NCBI GenBank assembly: GCA_014378105.1
Contig: JACMOI010000020.1
Location: forward strand, 1-35,662
Direction: 5' to 3'
DNA length: 35,662 nucleotides
Source of the DNA: Pseudopedobacter sp.
Lineage (GTDB): Bacteria > Bacteroidota > Bacteroidia > Sphingobacteriales > Sphingobacteriaceae
Each line of letters begins with the position of its first letter. The first letter of the stretch is position 1. This document shows, one piece after another, positions 1 to 6,967 of this stretch. The notes beneath the pieces are model-generated. The model ran no database searches and was not told the DNA's origin. It worked only from the letters and a program-made list of their open reading frames with translations. The translations under genes and the position numbers were made by a program.

Positions 1-381
1 ACTTTTTTGTGATCTCATTTGTGGCAATACCGCTTTGGTCATGTTTCCAAGTCCAAACACATTAATTTCGAACATCCTTCTCACCTCATCATCTTCACTT
101 TCTTCGATTGCACCGAAGTAGCCAATACCGGCATTGTTTACCAACACATCAATACGCCCGAACTTTTCAATTGTTTTCGCTACAGAATCTGCAATCTCAT
201 CCTGCTTAGTAACATCAAGTTTCAGGGCAATTGCATTGTCTTCATGTCCGGATACAATGTCTTTCACATCGTCAGTGTTTCTGGATCCAACACCCACTTT
301 ACCGCCTTTTTCAAGAATATATTTTGAAAGTTCTCTGCCAAAACCTGTAGAGCAACCTGTAATTAACCATACTTTTTCCAT
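1..381 (-). CDS. Short-chain dehydrogenase/reductase (SDR), 3' part cut off by window edge
   Basis: The minus-strand frame opens with ATG at 381 and stays open for 127 codons to base 1, so only the N-terminal half is present. The translation begins MEKVWLITGCSTGFG, the Rossmann NAD(P)-binding motif TGxxxGxG (residues 8-15). NNAG follows near residue 85, which stabilises the central sheet in classical SDRs. The catalytic YxxxK region would lie beyond the edge. This is a cytosolic NAD(P)-dependent oxidoreductase of unknown substrate; the TGCSTGFG variant is common in SDRs annotated as 'oxidoreductase' without a known pathway. A Bacteroidota promoter ends 4 bases before the ATG, supporting this start. 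The SDR family is sure; the specific function is unknown. Confidence 0.88.
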   Translation of the reverse strand, partial: MEKVWLITGCSTGFGRELSKYILEKGGKVGVGSRNTDDVKDIVSGHEDNAIALKLDVTKQDEIADSVAKTIEKFGRIDVLVNNAGIGYFGAIEESEDDEVRRMFEINVFGLGNMTKAVLPQMRSQKS

Positions 382-385
382 GTCA

Positions 386-418
386 CAAAATTAGTACAAT
401 CTCTAATACTGAATCAAA
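386..418 (-). promoter_or_regulatory. Promoter of the SDR gene, start codon almost at the transcript end
   Basis: On the minus strand the -7 box TAATTTTG (393-386) fits TAnnTTTG exactly. TTTG (418-415) lies 21 bases upstream as the -33 box. Only four bases (TGAC) separate the -7 box from the ATG, so the mRNA would be leaderless or nearly so. Inferred from the known Bacteroidota promoter consensus. Confidence 0.55.
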
Positions 419-663
419 AAACATCATAAATGACAAATATCTGAAAAATAAGACATTATTGTAATTAACAGTCTCGGCCAACCCGAACTTAAGTACATTA
501 TCGGCTCTCCTGAATAGTTTAATATGGTATTGACTGAGCTGAAATCAATGATTAACCTACTCTCACAGCAATCATATTTATCCTTTAAGCAAAGATATAT
601 TCAATCTCCAATCCCTCAAATCACACGCTCAAACAACAATATCACAATTATCTTATTAATTTA
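419..663. other. Intergenic, nothing recognised
   Basis: No coding frame with family resemblance, no clear hairpin and no repeat was seen between the SDR promoter and the tRNA promoter. An open frame on the plus strand runs on into the tRNA gene and is not credible. Confidence 0.5.
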
Positions 664-694
664 TTTTGTTATTGACAAAAAAAATCTAATTTTG
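664..694 (+). promoter_or_regulatory. Promoter of tRNA-Ser
   Basis: TTTTG (664-668) is followed after 18 bases by TAATTTTG (687-694), an exact TAnnTTTG -7 box. The tRNA starts at 707, so the primary transcript would have a short leader of a few bases. Spacing and sequence match the Bacteroidota consensus. Confidence 0.65.
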
Positions 695-706
695 CACTCC
701 TTAAAC

Positions 707-791
707 GGAGAGTTGGCAGAGTGGTCGATTGCGGCAGTCTTGAAAACTGTTGACTGTTACAGGTCCGCGGGTTCGAATCCCCCACTCTCCG
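707..791 (+). tRNA. tRNA-Ser (anticodon TGA)
   Basis: The acceptor stem GGAGAGT (707-713) pairs with ACTCTCC (784-790), with discriminator G791. The anticodon stem GCAGT/ACTGT encloses the seven-base loop CTTGAAA with anticodon TGA at 741-743. A long variable arm follows, as expected for a type II (serine) tRNA, and the T-loop GTTCGAATC is intact. CCA is not encoded. A promoter precedes it and a terminator follows. Its 3' end is duplicated 11 kb away, which marks it as an integration target. Confidence 0.95.
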
Positions 792-792
792 C
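771..792 (+). repeat. attL-like copy: 3' end of tRNA-Ser
   Basis: The 22 bases covering the T-loop to the end of the tRNA recur at 11823-11844 with a single mismatch (base 775 G versus T at 11827). Such direct repeats of a tRNA 3' end are typical crossover sites of integrative elements. This copy completes the functional tRNA. Confidence 0.7.
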
Positions 793-800
793 ACTAGTTC

Positions 801-828
801 AAAAAGCAGCCTTAAAGGCTGCTTTTTT
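801..828 (+). terminator. Rho-independent terminator after tRNA-Ser
   Basis: The arms AAAAAGCAGCC (801-811) and GGCTGCTTTTT (817-827) form an 11-bp stem with a five-base loop, ending in a T run. It lies ten bases past the tRNA. Confidence 0.85.
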
Positions 829-1049
829 GCATTAAGGACAAAACAGAGAAAAAAGAGGTTTATGACTGTCATCTATTTAAGTTATAGAAACCCATCATTA
901 GCTGCTATTCTGATCAATGGCTTTTCGAATATAATTCCGCTTCCTAATCTATTGAAGCATGGCTCTAAAGAATTGCAGCGCTTCAATGTTTAAGAAGATA
1001 TCAACAGGCAAAATGGAGAAGAAAAAGAAACTAATCTTCAAATTATAAA

Positions 1050-1727
1050 CTAAATTCCATTAGTAAGTGCTTGATGCTCGAGAATATAATCTTTTGCTTC
1101 TCTCAGGTTGAGAAACAATTGATCAGCGATGTTTAAACTTTCGTGTTCTTTTTTATTGTTTTGTATTGCAAAGCAGGTAATACCAGCAGCTAAAGCAGCT
1201 TTAACACCAATTATAGTGTCTTCGAAAACAATGCAATTCTCTTTAGGGATATTGAGTTGTTTGCAACATAAATTATAGCATTCAGGATCTAGTTTGTTTT
1301 TGGTCACTTCCGACCTGGTGATGATTATACTGAAATATTTTTCTAGGCCATTCCTTTCAAAAATGGCTTCTACGTCCTGCCGTGGACTAGAAGTCACAAT
1401 GGTAAGATTAAGTCCTTTTTGATGAAAAAATTCAATGAATTCCAAAACATGAGGCATCAGGTTCAAGTCTTTAGTTTTCAAACGTTCCAATGTTAAATTT
1501 TCGCGTCTGGAAATCAGGTCTGGTAACGATGCTTGGATATTATATTTTTCTAATAGTTTCTTTGCATTGTCCGGCAATGAAACACCCGCATAAGTTTTTA
1601 ACCAGTCTTCATAAATCAGTATAACCTGATATTCTTTGAGGATCTCATTCCAGCATTCATAATGAAAATACTCGGAGTCTATCAGGGTTCCATCAAGATC
1701 AAATAAAAGAGCTTTTAAATTTTTCAT
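1050..1727 (-). CDS. HAD-family phosphatase, beta-phosphoglucomutase-like
   Basis: 225 residues, normal for subfamily IA HAD hydrolases. Motif I is FDLDGTLIDSE near residue 9, with the nucleophile and acid Asp pair and a helical cap behind it. Motif II is the Thr/Ser of VTSSPRQ near 110-117, motif III the Lys in NKLDPECY, and motif IV VFEDTIIGVKAA near 168-179 with the Mg-binding acidic pair. It is a cytosolic phosphatase or phosphomutase acting on a small phosphorylated metabolite; the sequence does not fix the substrate. It stands alone in the same direction as the upstream oxidase cluster, 146 bases after it, and lies inside the proposed tRNA island. Family sure, substrate unknown. Confidence 0.85.
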   Translation of the reverse strand: MKNLKALLFDLDGTLIDSEYFHYECWNEILKEYQVILIYEDWLKTYAGVSLPDNAKKLLEKYNIQASLPDLISRRENLTLERLKTKDLNLMPHVLEFIEFFHQKGLNLTIVTSSPRQDVEAIFERNGLEKYFSIIITRSEVTKNKLDPECYNLCCKQLNIPKENCIVFEDTIIGVKAALAAGITCFAIQNNKKEHESLNIADQLFLNLREAKDYILEHQALTNGI

Positions 1728-1873
1728 AATTGTTATTTATAGATGTATTCATAAAAATAAGAATTAAGTCAAATCTCTCTGCATTAAATGAATGAAAATC
1801 CTTAAATGTGCTTTTTTTTAATCGGGAATAAAAGAGCAAAATTATATATTCTTTTCTTTTATTTATTATAAAG

Positions 1874-2179
1874 TTACGCTCCCTGTATCAGAAAGCAAAT
1901 ACTATCTTCCAAAGCTTCCACTGCATGAATCACATCTACAGGAATATCTAACTCGTCAAATTTATTTAACACCAAAGCCCTGTCTACTTCTTTGTAATCC
2001 ACCTTGCCTTCAATTACTACAAGTTTAGCAGGAATAGGCGTTGAATGCTCTTTCAAAATCATTCCTTTTTTAAAGCCTAATACAATTACTTTATAGTCCT
2101 TTCCTTTCTTAAATATTTTGATGCTTGGTTGATTGGTATCTTGATTTGCTAATTGTTTTAATACATCTTTAATAACCAT
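1874..2179 (-). CDS. Small single-domain cupin protein
   Basis: 101 residues with the beta-strand and glycine pattern of a small cupin: GFKKGMILKEHSTPIPAKLVVIEG covers the first motif region with one His, and DIPVDVIHAVEAL the second with one His. The canonical metal set (two His and Glu in motif 1) is incomplete, so metal binding is uncertain. It is the last gene of the minus-strand cluster, 17 bases after the ferredoxin gene. Cupins of this type are frequent companions of hemerythrin and globin genes in Bacteroidota, possibly as sensors or small-molecule binders, but no reaction can be assigned. Fold likely, role unknown. Confidence 0.7.
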   Translation of the reverse strand: MVIKDVLKQLANQDTNQPSIKIFKKGKDYKVIVLGFKKGMILKEHSTPIPAKLVVIEGKVDYKEVDRALVLNKFDELDIPVDVIHAVEALEDSICFLIQGA

Positions 2180-2196
2180 TTTTTTATGCTTTAAAT

Positions 2197-2514
2197 TTAT
2201 ATAATCCTAATTTTTATTCCTTTTAAACTTTCGTCAACTAAAAGCTGACAAGCCAACTTGATATTAGGCTGATTGATGTTCATTTTACTTAACGTAGTTT
2301 CTTCATTTCTATCTTGTCCTTTCAAATCATCGTTACCTTCTAAAATCTCAATCAAGCAAGTACCACACTTGCCCATACCTTTACAATCGTCAAAATATTC
2401 ATCTGTTAATTCATTAAGGAGTAATACTATTAAATTGGCATAAGCATGTTTTGTTGTTTGCAGAAAATAGCTGTTGCCATCGTAAATCACCTCTATCTTG
2501 ATAATTGAAGTCAT
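2197..2514 (-). CDS. Plant-type 2Fe-2S ferredoxin
   Basis: 105 residues. The cluster ligands are Cys44, Cys50, Cys53 and Cys89, in the spacing C-x5-C-x2-C-x35-C (CKGMGKCGTC then ACQ), matching plant-type and adrenodoxin-like ferredoxins. It is a soluble one-electron carrier in the cytosol. It sits six bases after the hemerythrin gene and 17 before the cupin, so they are almost certainly co-transcribed. A natural inference is that it supplies electrons to the hemerythrin or truncated haemoglobin, but the sequence does not show the partner. No fused reductase domain is present, so it needs a separate NAD(P)H reductase. Confidence 0.85.
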   Translation of the reverse strand: MTSIIKIEVIYDGNSYFLQTTKHAYANLIVLLLNELTDEYFDDCKGMGKCGTCLIEILEGNDDLKGQDRNEETTLSKMNINQPNIKLACQLLVDESLKGIKIRII

Positions 2515-2520
2515 AAAGAA

Positions 2521-2991
2521 TTAGGCTTTTATCCAAAATTCATCTTCATAATCATCTTTATAAACAGTATGAAATTGAGCTAAACGACGTCTAATTTCTT
2601 CTAATTTTTGTTCAGACAATAACAATTCTAAATTTGGAAACAATACTCTTTCTTCAAAACGGATATGTTGATTGATAAGTTGAGCTAAATGCAGGTAATC
2701 ATGCTTACCTCTCTCTTCATTATTCTTTATTTTTTCAATTTCTTTTCTGATAATTTGATGATCTTCTTTTGCCTTATCACAAAAAGGATCGTTAATAGGA
2801 TCGAAAAGTAATTCTTCCTCTTCCTTAAAATGAACAGCTAAATGATTCGTCCAAAAAAATTCTACATATGACTTTACCCTATGTAAAGGAATATTTTTTT
2901 TAATTCCTTCAGTTATTTTCCAGCAAAACAATAGTCCAAAATGATGGTCTTTGGATAAAGCTACAATATTTGAATTTCTTTTAATTGGCAT
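2521..2991 (-). CDS. Hemerythrin (HHE) domain protein
   Basis: 156 residues with the four-helix HHE pattern: KDHH near 14-17, NHLAVHFKEEEELLF near 49-63, EDHQIIRKEIEK near 76-87 and INQHIRFEERVLFP near 106-119. These His, Glu and Asp residues normally hold a non-haem di-iron centre. Such proteins bind O2 or NO, or repair iron-sulfur centres damaged by NO (RIC/YtfE relatives), in the cytosol. It lacks the N-terminal ScdA domain of full RIC proteins. Its neighbours are a truncated haemoglobin upstream and a ferredoxin downstream. Family secure; O2, NO or iron-repair role is inference. Confidence 0.85.
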   Translation of the reverse strand: MPIKRNSNIVALSKDHHFGLLFCWKITEGIKKNIPLHRVKSYVEFFWTNHLAVHFKEEEELLFDPINDPFCDKAKEDHQIIRKEIEKIKNNEERGKHDYLHLAQLINQHIRFEERVLFPNLELLLSEQKLEEIRRRLAQFHTVYKDDYEDEFWIKA

Positions 2992-3030
2992 AAATAATTG
3001 AAGATTATGTTCTTGATTGATTTAAACGAT

Positions 3031-3048
3031 ATTCAATTATAATTGAAT
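3031..3048. promoter_or_regulatory. Perfect 18-base palindrome before the hemerythrin gene
   Basis: ATTCAATTATAATTGAAT is self-complementary over all 18 bases. It lies 40 bases upstream of the hemerythrin start and just past the haemoglobin stop. Size and symmetry fit a dimeric regulator site; there is no T run, so it is not a standard terminator. The regulator is unknown. Confidence 0.4.
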
Positions 3049-3057
3049 GGATTATCT

Positions 3058-3441
3058 CTAAACAATTACATGATGTGTGTCCCCATTTAATAATTCTAAT
3101 CTTTTCATAAACATGGTTGCCATTAATTGGGCTCTATTTTTAACCTCTGCAGCCATTATTCCTTCAAAATTTTGATCAATCACTTGATCAAAAAGAGCAA
3201 TCCATCTTGTAAAATGATCAGATTTCAATCCTAAAGGGGCATGTTTTGCAAATGGATTTCCTTTAAAACCAGGCACTCCAAAAAGAGCGGCATTCCAAAA
3301 TCCATACATCTTATTTAAATGGGGTTCCCAATCTTCTATCTGTGCTAAAAAAACAGGCCCAATAAATTGATCTTCTCTAACTTTTTGGTAAAACTGATCG
3401 ACAAAAATTTGAATATCTTTGAGGTCTTTAATATCTTTCAT
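3058..3441 (-). CDS. Group III truncated haemoglobin
   Basis: 127 residues, the usual length for group III truncated globins. Recognisable signatures are DQFYQKVREDQFIGPVF near 15-31, FWNAALFGVPGFKGNPFAKHAPL near 48-70 and DHFTRWIALFDQ near 75-86. The likely proximal haem ligand is His67 in the FAKHAPL segment (F8 position). These cytosolic haem proteins bind O2 very tightly or react with NO. The gene ends just before a palindrome and the hemerythrin gene, and starts 15 bases after the Ig-like membrane protein gene, linking it to the oxidase operon. Family sure; O2 delivery, peroxide or NO chemistry is not decided by sequence. Confidence 0.9.
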   Translation of the reverse strand: MKDIKDLKDIQIFVDQFYQKVREDQFIGPVFLAQIEDWEPHLNKMYGFWNAALFGVPGFKGNPFAKHAPLGLKSDHFTRWIALFDQVIDQNFEGIMAAEVKNRAQLMATMFMKRLELLNGDTHHVIV

Positions 3442-3456
3442 CTTATTTTTTTAAGA

Positions 3457-3867
3457 TTAAAACAAAGCAATTGCACCTGAGGTAATGACATAAAATGTTG
3501 CCCATCCTATAAATAAAATGAGCAGAATAATAATCCAAATAGGAATACTATGCGGCGTTTCGCTCCCGTGTAAAACAAACGATGTTTGATTGCCTTTGCC
3601 ATAAGCGTTAATCATCAGAGGCACAATTCCATCGACTACTTCATCTTTTTTTAAACCTTCTATAGCTATTGCAGGTCCATTTCTTACCGTAAACGGAATC
3701 AATTTGAGACCTTCTTTCCCGTTCTGATCTTTACTCACAATTTTTAAGGTGTGCTGACCATCAGTTAGTTTTCGAGTATCTAATTCAAAAGAAACTGGAG
3801 TTGGGAAACTACCAATTGGTTGTAATTCGTCATCAATAAATAAAGTGACCAAGCTTTTGCTTTTCAT
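3457..3867 (-). CDS. Ig-like domain protein with C-terminal membrane anchor, in oxidase operon
   Basis: 136 residues. Residues 1-100 have an Ig-like beta-sandwich pattern: LFIDDELQPIGSFPTPVSFE, then TRKLTDGQHTLKIVSKDQNG, then a second strand set ending VPLMINAYGKG. One strong membrane segment (about 109-131, rich in Ile, Leu and Trp) closes the protein. No N-terminal signal peptide is visible, and the upstream frame is closed by a stop (3892-3894), so the ATG at 3867 is the only likely start; it overlaps the previous stop as TAATG. It is translationally coupled to the 96-residue gene. It may be an accessory oxidase subunit taking the place of CcoH/FixH-type proteins, but I cannot name a family. 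Confidence 0.6.
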   Translation of the reverse strand: MKSKSLVTLFIDDELQPIGSFPTPVSFELDTRKLTDGQHTLKIVSKDQNGKEGLKLIPFTVRNGPAIAIEGLKKDEVVDGIVPLMINAYGKGNQTSFVLHGSETPHSIPIWIIILLILFIGWATFYVITSGAIALF

Positions 3868-4157
3868 TATTGTTGATTTAAAATAGTATTTTTAATATGG
3901 CTATATTTTTTTTCAGATGGTTTTACAAAACATTTCACAGCCGCGTACAGAGAATAAAGTGTTACCAAAACCATAATGATAACCACAAAATAATCCCAAT
4001 TGCTTTGTGGACCATTGCCATGTGTGATACCTCTTAATATTTTAGGCTGATTTTGATTACAAGCTTCACACGCCATAGTTGGAATATGGTTTATAAGAAT
4101 TAAGAATACTAATAGAATCAGCTTCCGATATTTATTTGAACTTAATTTCCGCATCAT
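3867..4157 (-). CDS. Small membrane protein with exported CxxC motif, oxidase-associated
   Basis: 96 residues (start ATG 4157 or the next codon, ATG 4154). A hydrophobic signal or anchor (12-29) ends in TMACEACNQNQPKI, so a CxxC pair lands at the outer face. A conserved-looking stretch, ITHGNGPQSNWDYF, follows, then a second membrane helix (about 57-75) and a basic tail. The Cys in TMAC could be a weak lipobox. The start overlaps the stop of the diheme cytochrome gene as ATGATG, so it belongs to the complex. A small second-helix subunit (CcoQ-like) or a metal or thiol assembly factor are both possible; I do not recognise the family. Confidence 0.6.
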   Translation of the reverse strand: MMRKLSSNKYRKLILLVFLILINHIPTMACEACNQNQPKILRGITHGNGPQSNWDYFVVIIMVLVTLYSLYAAVKCFVKPSEKKYSHIKNTILNQQ

Positions 4158-5158
4158 TTTCCAATTAAATCAATTATTTTTTTTATTTCGGCTGCATCTA
4201 CTTTTCTTGCTTTATTACCCCAGCTATTACGCTCATGGTTCATTATAGCTGCTACTTCTTCTGGTTTCAGATTATTATTTGTACCAACTGCAGGCATCAA
4301 TCCATAACCTTCACTCACGCGTCCGTTATAACCTTTCATAATAATAGTTATCAACGTCTTTGGATCATCATTCAGCACAATTTGGCTACCTTTTAAAGAT
4401 GGAAATGCACCCTTAAGTCCTTCTCCATTTTCTTGATGACAGCTTTGACAATTTGCTGCATATAAACTTTTACCGTCTAATTCAACACTTCCATTATTGG
4501 AACCTGCTAATGCTTTTGATTCTGGCTTTGGATATAGAAAAATAGGAACAGGTTTGCCATCAGGTAGTTTAGTTTGTTTTAACGATTGTAAATAAGCCAC
4601 CAGTTCCATAGCCTCAGGCTTAGCAACAATATCCCCTACAATTCCTTGTCTAAATTCATCCGGAACCATCACCTTTACATCATTTTTATTACTGTTCTCT
4701 TTAACTTCAAAAAGCCAAGGATAAGCAGGCATAATAGAGCCAGTAGAAACTGAACGCGGATTATATAAGTGTAATAAGTGCCAATCTTTTCCGGGTTGTC
4801 TGACGCCAATATTGGTTAAATCTGGTCCGGTACGCTCTGATCCTAAAAGGTTTGCCGTATTTCGCCAAATATCTGTCCGGGTATTTCCTGCATAATCTGC
4901 TGCAATACTGGGACGATCTCCCCATACTTTATCCATATCTACATTTCTAACTTGTTGCGTATGACAAGCAATACAACCTTCTTTTACAAAAATAGCTTTA
5001 CCTAATGTTTCTTGTTCTGTTAATGGTTTACTGTTAGGTAAAGGGGCATTGTTTTCTTGCGCCTGATACGCTGGAATTATTGCGGCAAAAAATGTAAGCG
5101 CCAGAAAAAACACCAAAGCAATGGTAAATAAGCGTTTATGATGATTATATATTTCCAT
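4154..5158 (-). CDS. Diheme cytochrome c: CcoO-like domain fused to CcoP-like domain
   Basis: 334 residues. One N-terminal membrane anchor (10-29) is followed by an exported part. Haem site 1 is Cys62-x2-Cys65-His66 inside GCIACHTQQVRN, then KVWGDRPSIAADY and the axial-Met region SIMPAYPW (Met143); this is the CcoO (FixO) signature. Haem site 2 is Cys237-x2-Cys240-His241 in CQSCHQENGEG with Met289 in GLMPAVG, like the terminal cytochrome c domain of CcoP. Canonical cbb3 has separate CcoO (one haem) and CcoP (two haems); here one chain carries one domain of each. It follows ccoN by eight bases and would pass electrons into that subunit. Confidence 0.88.
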   Translation of the reverse strand: MEIYNHHKRLFTIALVFFLALTFFAAIIPAYQAQENNAPLPNSKPLTEQETLGKAIFVKEGCIACHTQQVRNVDMDKVWGDRPSIAADYAGNTRTDIWRNTANLLGSERTGPDLTNIGVRQPGKDWHLLHLYNPRSVSTGSIMPAYPWLFEVKENSNKNDVKVMVPDEFRQGIVGDIVAKPEAMELVAYLQSLKQTKLPDGKPVPIFLYPKPESKALAGSNNGSVELDGKSLYAANCQSCHQENGEGLKGAFPSLKGSQIVLNDDPKTLITIIMKGYNGRVSEGYGLMPAVGTNNNLKPEEVAAIMNHERNSWGNKARKVDAAEIKKIIDLIGK

Positions 5159-5166
5159 GTGATAAA

Positions 5167-6966
5167 TTAATTTATTTTTTTCAGTTGATCGAATACAGCA
5201 GTTTGTGTATCAATATCATCTGTTTGGCGAATCATGAAATACAAATTATAAGCAAAAATGAGGTGAGATGCCCACATTAACGAACCACCAATTGCTCGCC
5301 ATAACCAATAAGGAGCCATAGCAACAACTGTATCAATAAAAGGTTGTCCTTCTTGCCAAGCTATGCCTCTTAATGTACTTCCAATCATTAATGGGATGGT
5401 GTAAAAAAGTAAACCGATAAATGCCATCCAAAAATGCGCTCCTACCAAAACGTGTTTTGGTTCTTTACCTGTTAATCTAGGTACTAGTGTATAAATAAAT
5501 GCCCATAACATAAAAGTAATAATGCCGTACATGGTTAAATGCGAATGGGCGACTGTAAAATCTGTAAAGTGCCAATACAAATTTGCTGATCTAAATGCCT
5601 CAGCAGTCCCTTGAAAAGAGCCAGTAAAATAAAATACAATCCCTACCAAATAAAATGGCAAAGTATAGCTTGATCCAATTTTATGAAAGTTCCCTTTCAT
5701 CGTCATTAAAAAATTAGTTGTGCCAGCTGCTACAGGGATTAGCATTCCCATACTACCAATAATGGCGGTAGTTTGTAACCACCAAGGAATAGCACTAAAA
5801 ATAAAATGATGAGTGCCAATAACCGTATAAAAAAGAATTTGTGTCCAAAAAGCGAGTATTCCTAGACTATAAGAGTAAATAGGAGTGTTCAATTGTTGAG
5901 GCAAGAAATAATAAATTAAACCTAAACTGAAGAGCATAAACCACATCCCAACCCCTTGATGCATATAATAACCTTGAGCTATTGTTTCGCCTAAACCATT
6001 TTGCCAAAAAGGCAAGTAAGCGACCAGCGTGATGACAACTGTAAATATTGCCGCCGATACAATATACCAGTTAGAGATATATATTTCTTTAGTAGTCCTT
6101 TTGGCGATAATCTGTATATAATTGAATAGAGTAATCACCAGTCCAATAGCAAAAAGCAGCATGATAGGCCATATATACTCGCGGTACTCTCCTCCTGCAT
6201 TATTAATACCTGCCATTAAAGAAATACTACCTATTAAAACAGAAGCATTTATTAACCATAAGGCATACCAGGCATTTTTTAAAGATTTTACGACGGTATT
6301 ACTAACTGTATAAACCACATAATAACCTAAGCCAATCATAGCTAAAGAACACCATCCCCAAAAAACCATATTGGTATGTACTGGCCTTAATCGTCCGAAA
6401 CTTAACCAACTGATATGATCTACATCAGGGCTAACAAATTTAATCCCCAAATATTCGCCAATAGAAGTCCCTAAAACCAACCAAAAAGTGGCTGACATTA
6501 AATACCAAATTACCAATCTAGATAAGCCAAGGTCTACCTTTGGTCTTATTGTAGAACGTTTTTTTGATGGTATGAACCTTGCTGTATTTATTTCGTTCAC
6601 CTGATGGATTAAGCCTTTCTTATCTTCTGCTTTTAAATCTCCACCGAGTTCATGATCGTTTAAAGAATAATCAACCGCAGCTTTCCGCTTTATTAATTCT
6701 TGTTCAAGCGTATTTAAGTCATCATCTTTTAACGCATTTAAGATTTTGTTTCCCTGTTCTATAGCCTCCCTTAAACTTACCTTTTTTGCCAAATTTCTAA
6801 CTTTTACAACAGCTAAATAAACAACAATTAATAAGGGAATAAGAATCAGTGCAATAGTAATTAATACACCTGGGTTGGTTAAAACCGACTGGCTATCTTG
6901 CTCGCTTGCAGCCTGAACACTAAAGGCAGGTAGCAACATCATAGGGAATGTAAAATATTTTTTCAT
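5167..6966 (-). CDS. ccoN: cbb3-type (C-family) haem-copper oxidase catalytic subunit, divergent CcoN
   Basis: Integral membrane subunit I. I start it at ATG 6966, one base after the upstream stop; this gives a signal peptide (MKKYF to about SVQA). The upstream alternative, 6999, overlaps the previous gene. Numbering from 6999: extra membrane helix 44-66, charged linker to 150, then the 12-helix core. Low-spin haem ligand is His208 (RLRPVHTN), CuB ligands His347 (YYMHQG) and His397/398 (IGTHHF), cross-linked Tyr391, haem ligands His485 and His487 (VAHSHL). Thus all C-family metal ligands and the active-site Tyr are present and FeB glutamates of NO reductase are not. The segment that is FEGP in usual CcoN reads FQGT (Gln463). 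Reduces O2 at high affinity, or possibly NO. Confidence 0.88.
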   Translation of the reverse strand: MKKYFTFPMMLLPAFSVQAASEQDSQSVLTNPGVLITIALILIPLLIVVYLAVVKVRNLAKKVSLREAIEQGNKILNALKDDDLNTLEQELIKRKAAVDYSLNDHELGGDLKAEDKKGLIHQVNEINTARFIPSKKRSTIRPKVDLGLSRLVIWYLMSATFWLVLGTSIGEYLGIKFVSPDVDHISWLSFGRLRPVHTNMVFWGWCSLAMIGLGYYVVYTVSNTVVKSLKNAWYALWLINASVLIGSISLMAGINNAGGEYREYIWPIMLLFAIGLVITLFNYIQIIAKRTTKEIYISNWYIVSAAIFTVVITLVAYLPFWQNGLGETIAQGYYMHQGVGMWFMLFSLGLIYYFLPQQLNTPIYSYSLGILAFWTQILFYTVIGTHHFIFSAIPWWLQTTAIIGSMGMLIPVAAGTTNFLMTMKGNFHKIGSSYTLPFYLVGIVFYFTGSFQGTAEAFRSANLYWHFTDFTVAHSHLTMYGIITFMLWAFIYTLVPRLTGKEPKHVLVGAHFWMAFIGLLFYTIPLMIGSTLRGIAWQEGQPFIDTVVAMAPYWLWRAIGGSLMWASHLIFAYNLYFMIRQTDDIDTQTAVFDQLKKIN

Positions 6967-6967
6967 T

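Noticed and set aside
19-394. Two plus-strand frames at the left end
   Set aside because: They are antisense to the SDR gene, which has glycine motif and NNAG on the minus strand.
1827-1863. Inverted repeat AATAAAAGA / TCTTTTATT as a third Rrf2 site
   Set aside because: The arms share only the AT-rich part of the operator, are 19 bases apart and lie after the cluster's last gene; chance is likely in this composition.
5167-6966. Reading the oxidase subunit as a classic NO reductase NorB
   Set aside because: The FeB-type glutamates next to the first active-site His are missing (YYMHQGVGMWF), and the cross-linked Tyr typical of cbb3 oxidases is present. NO turnover remains possible as an activity but the family is cbb3-like.
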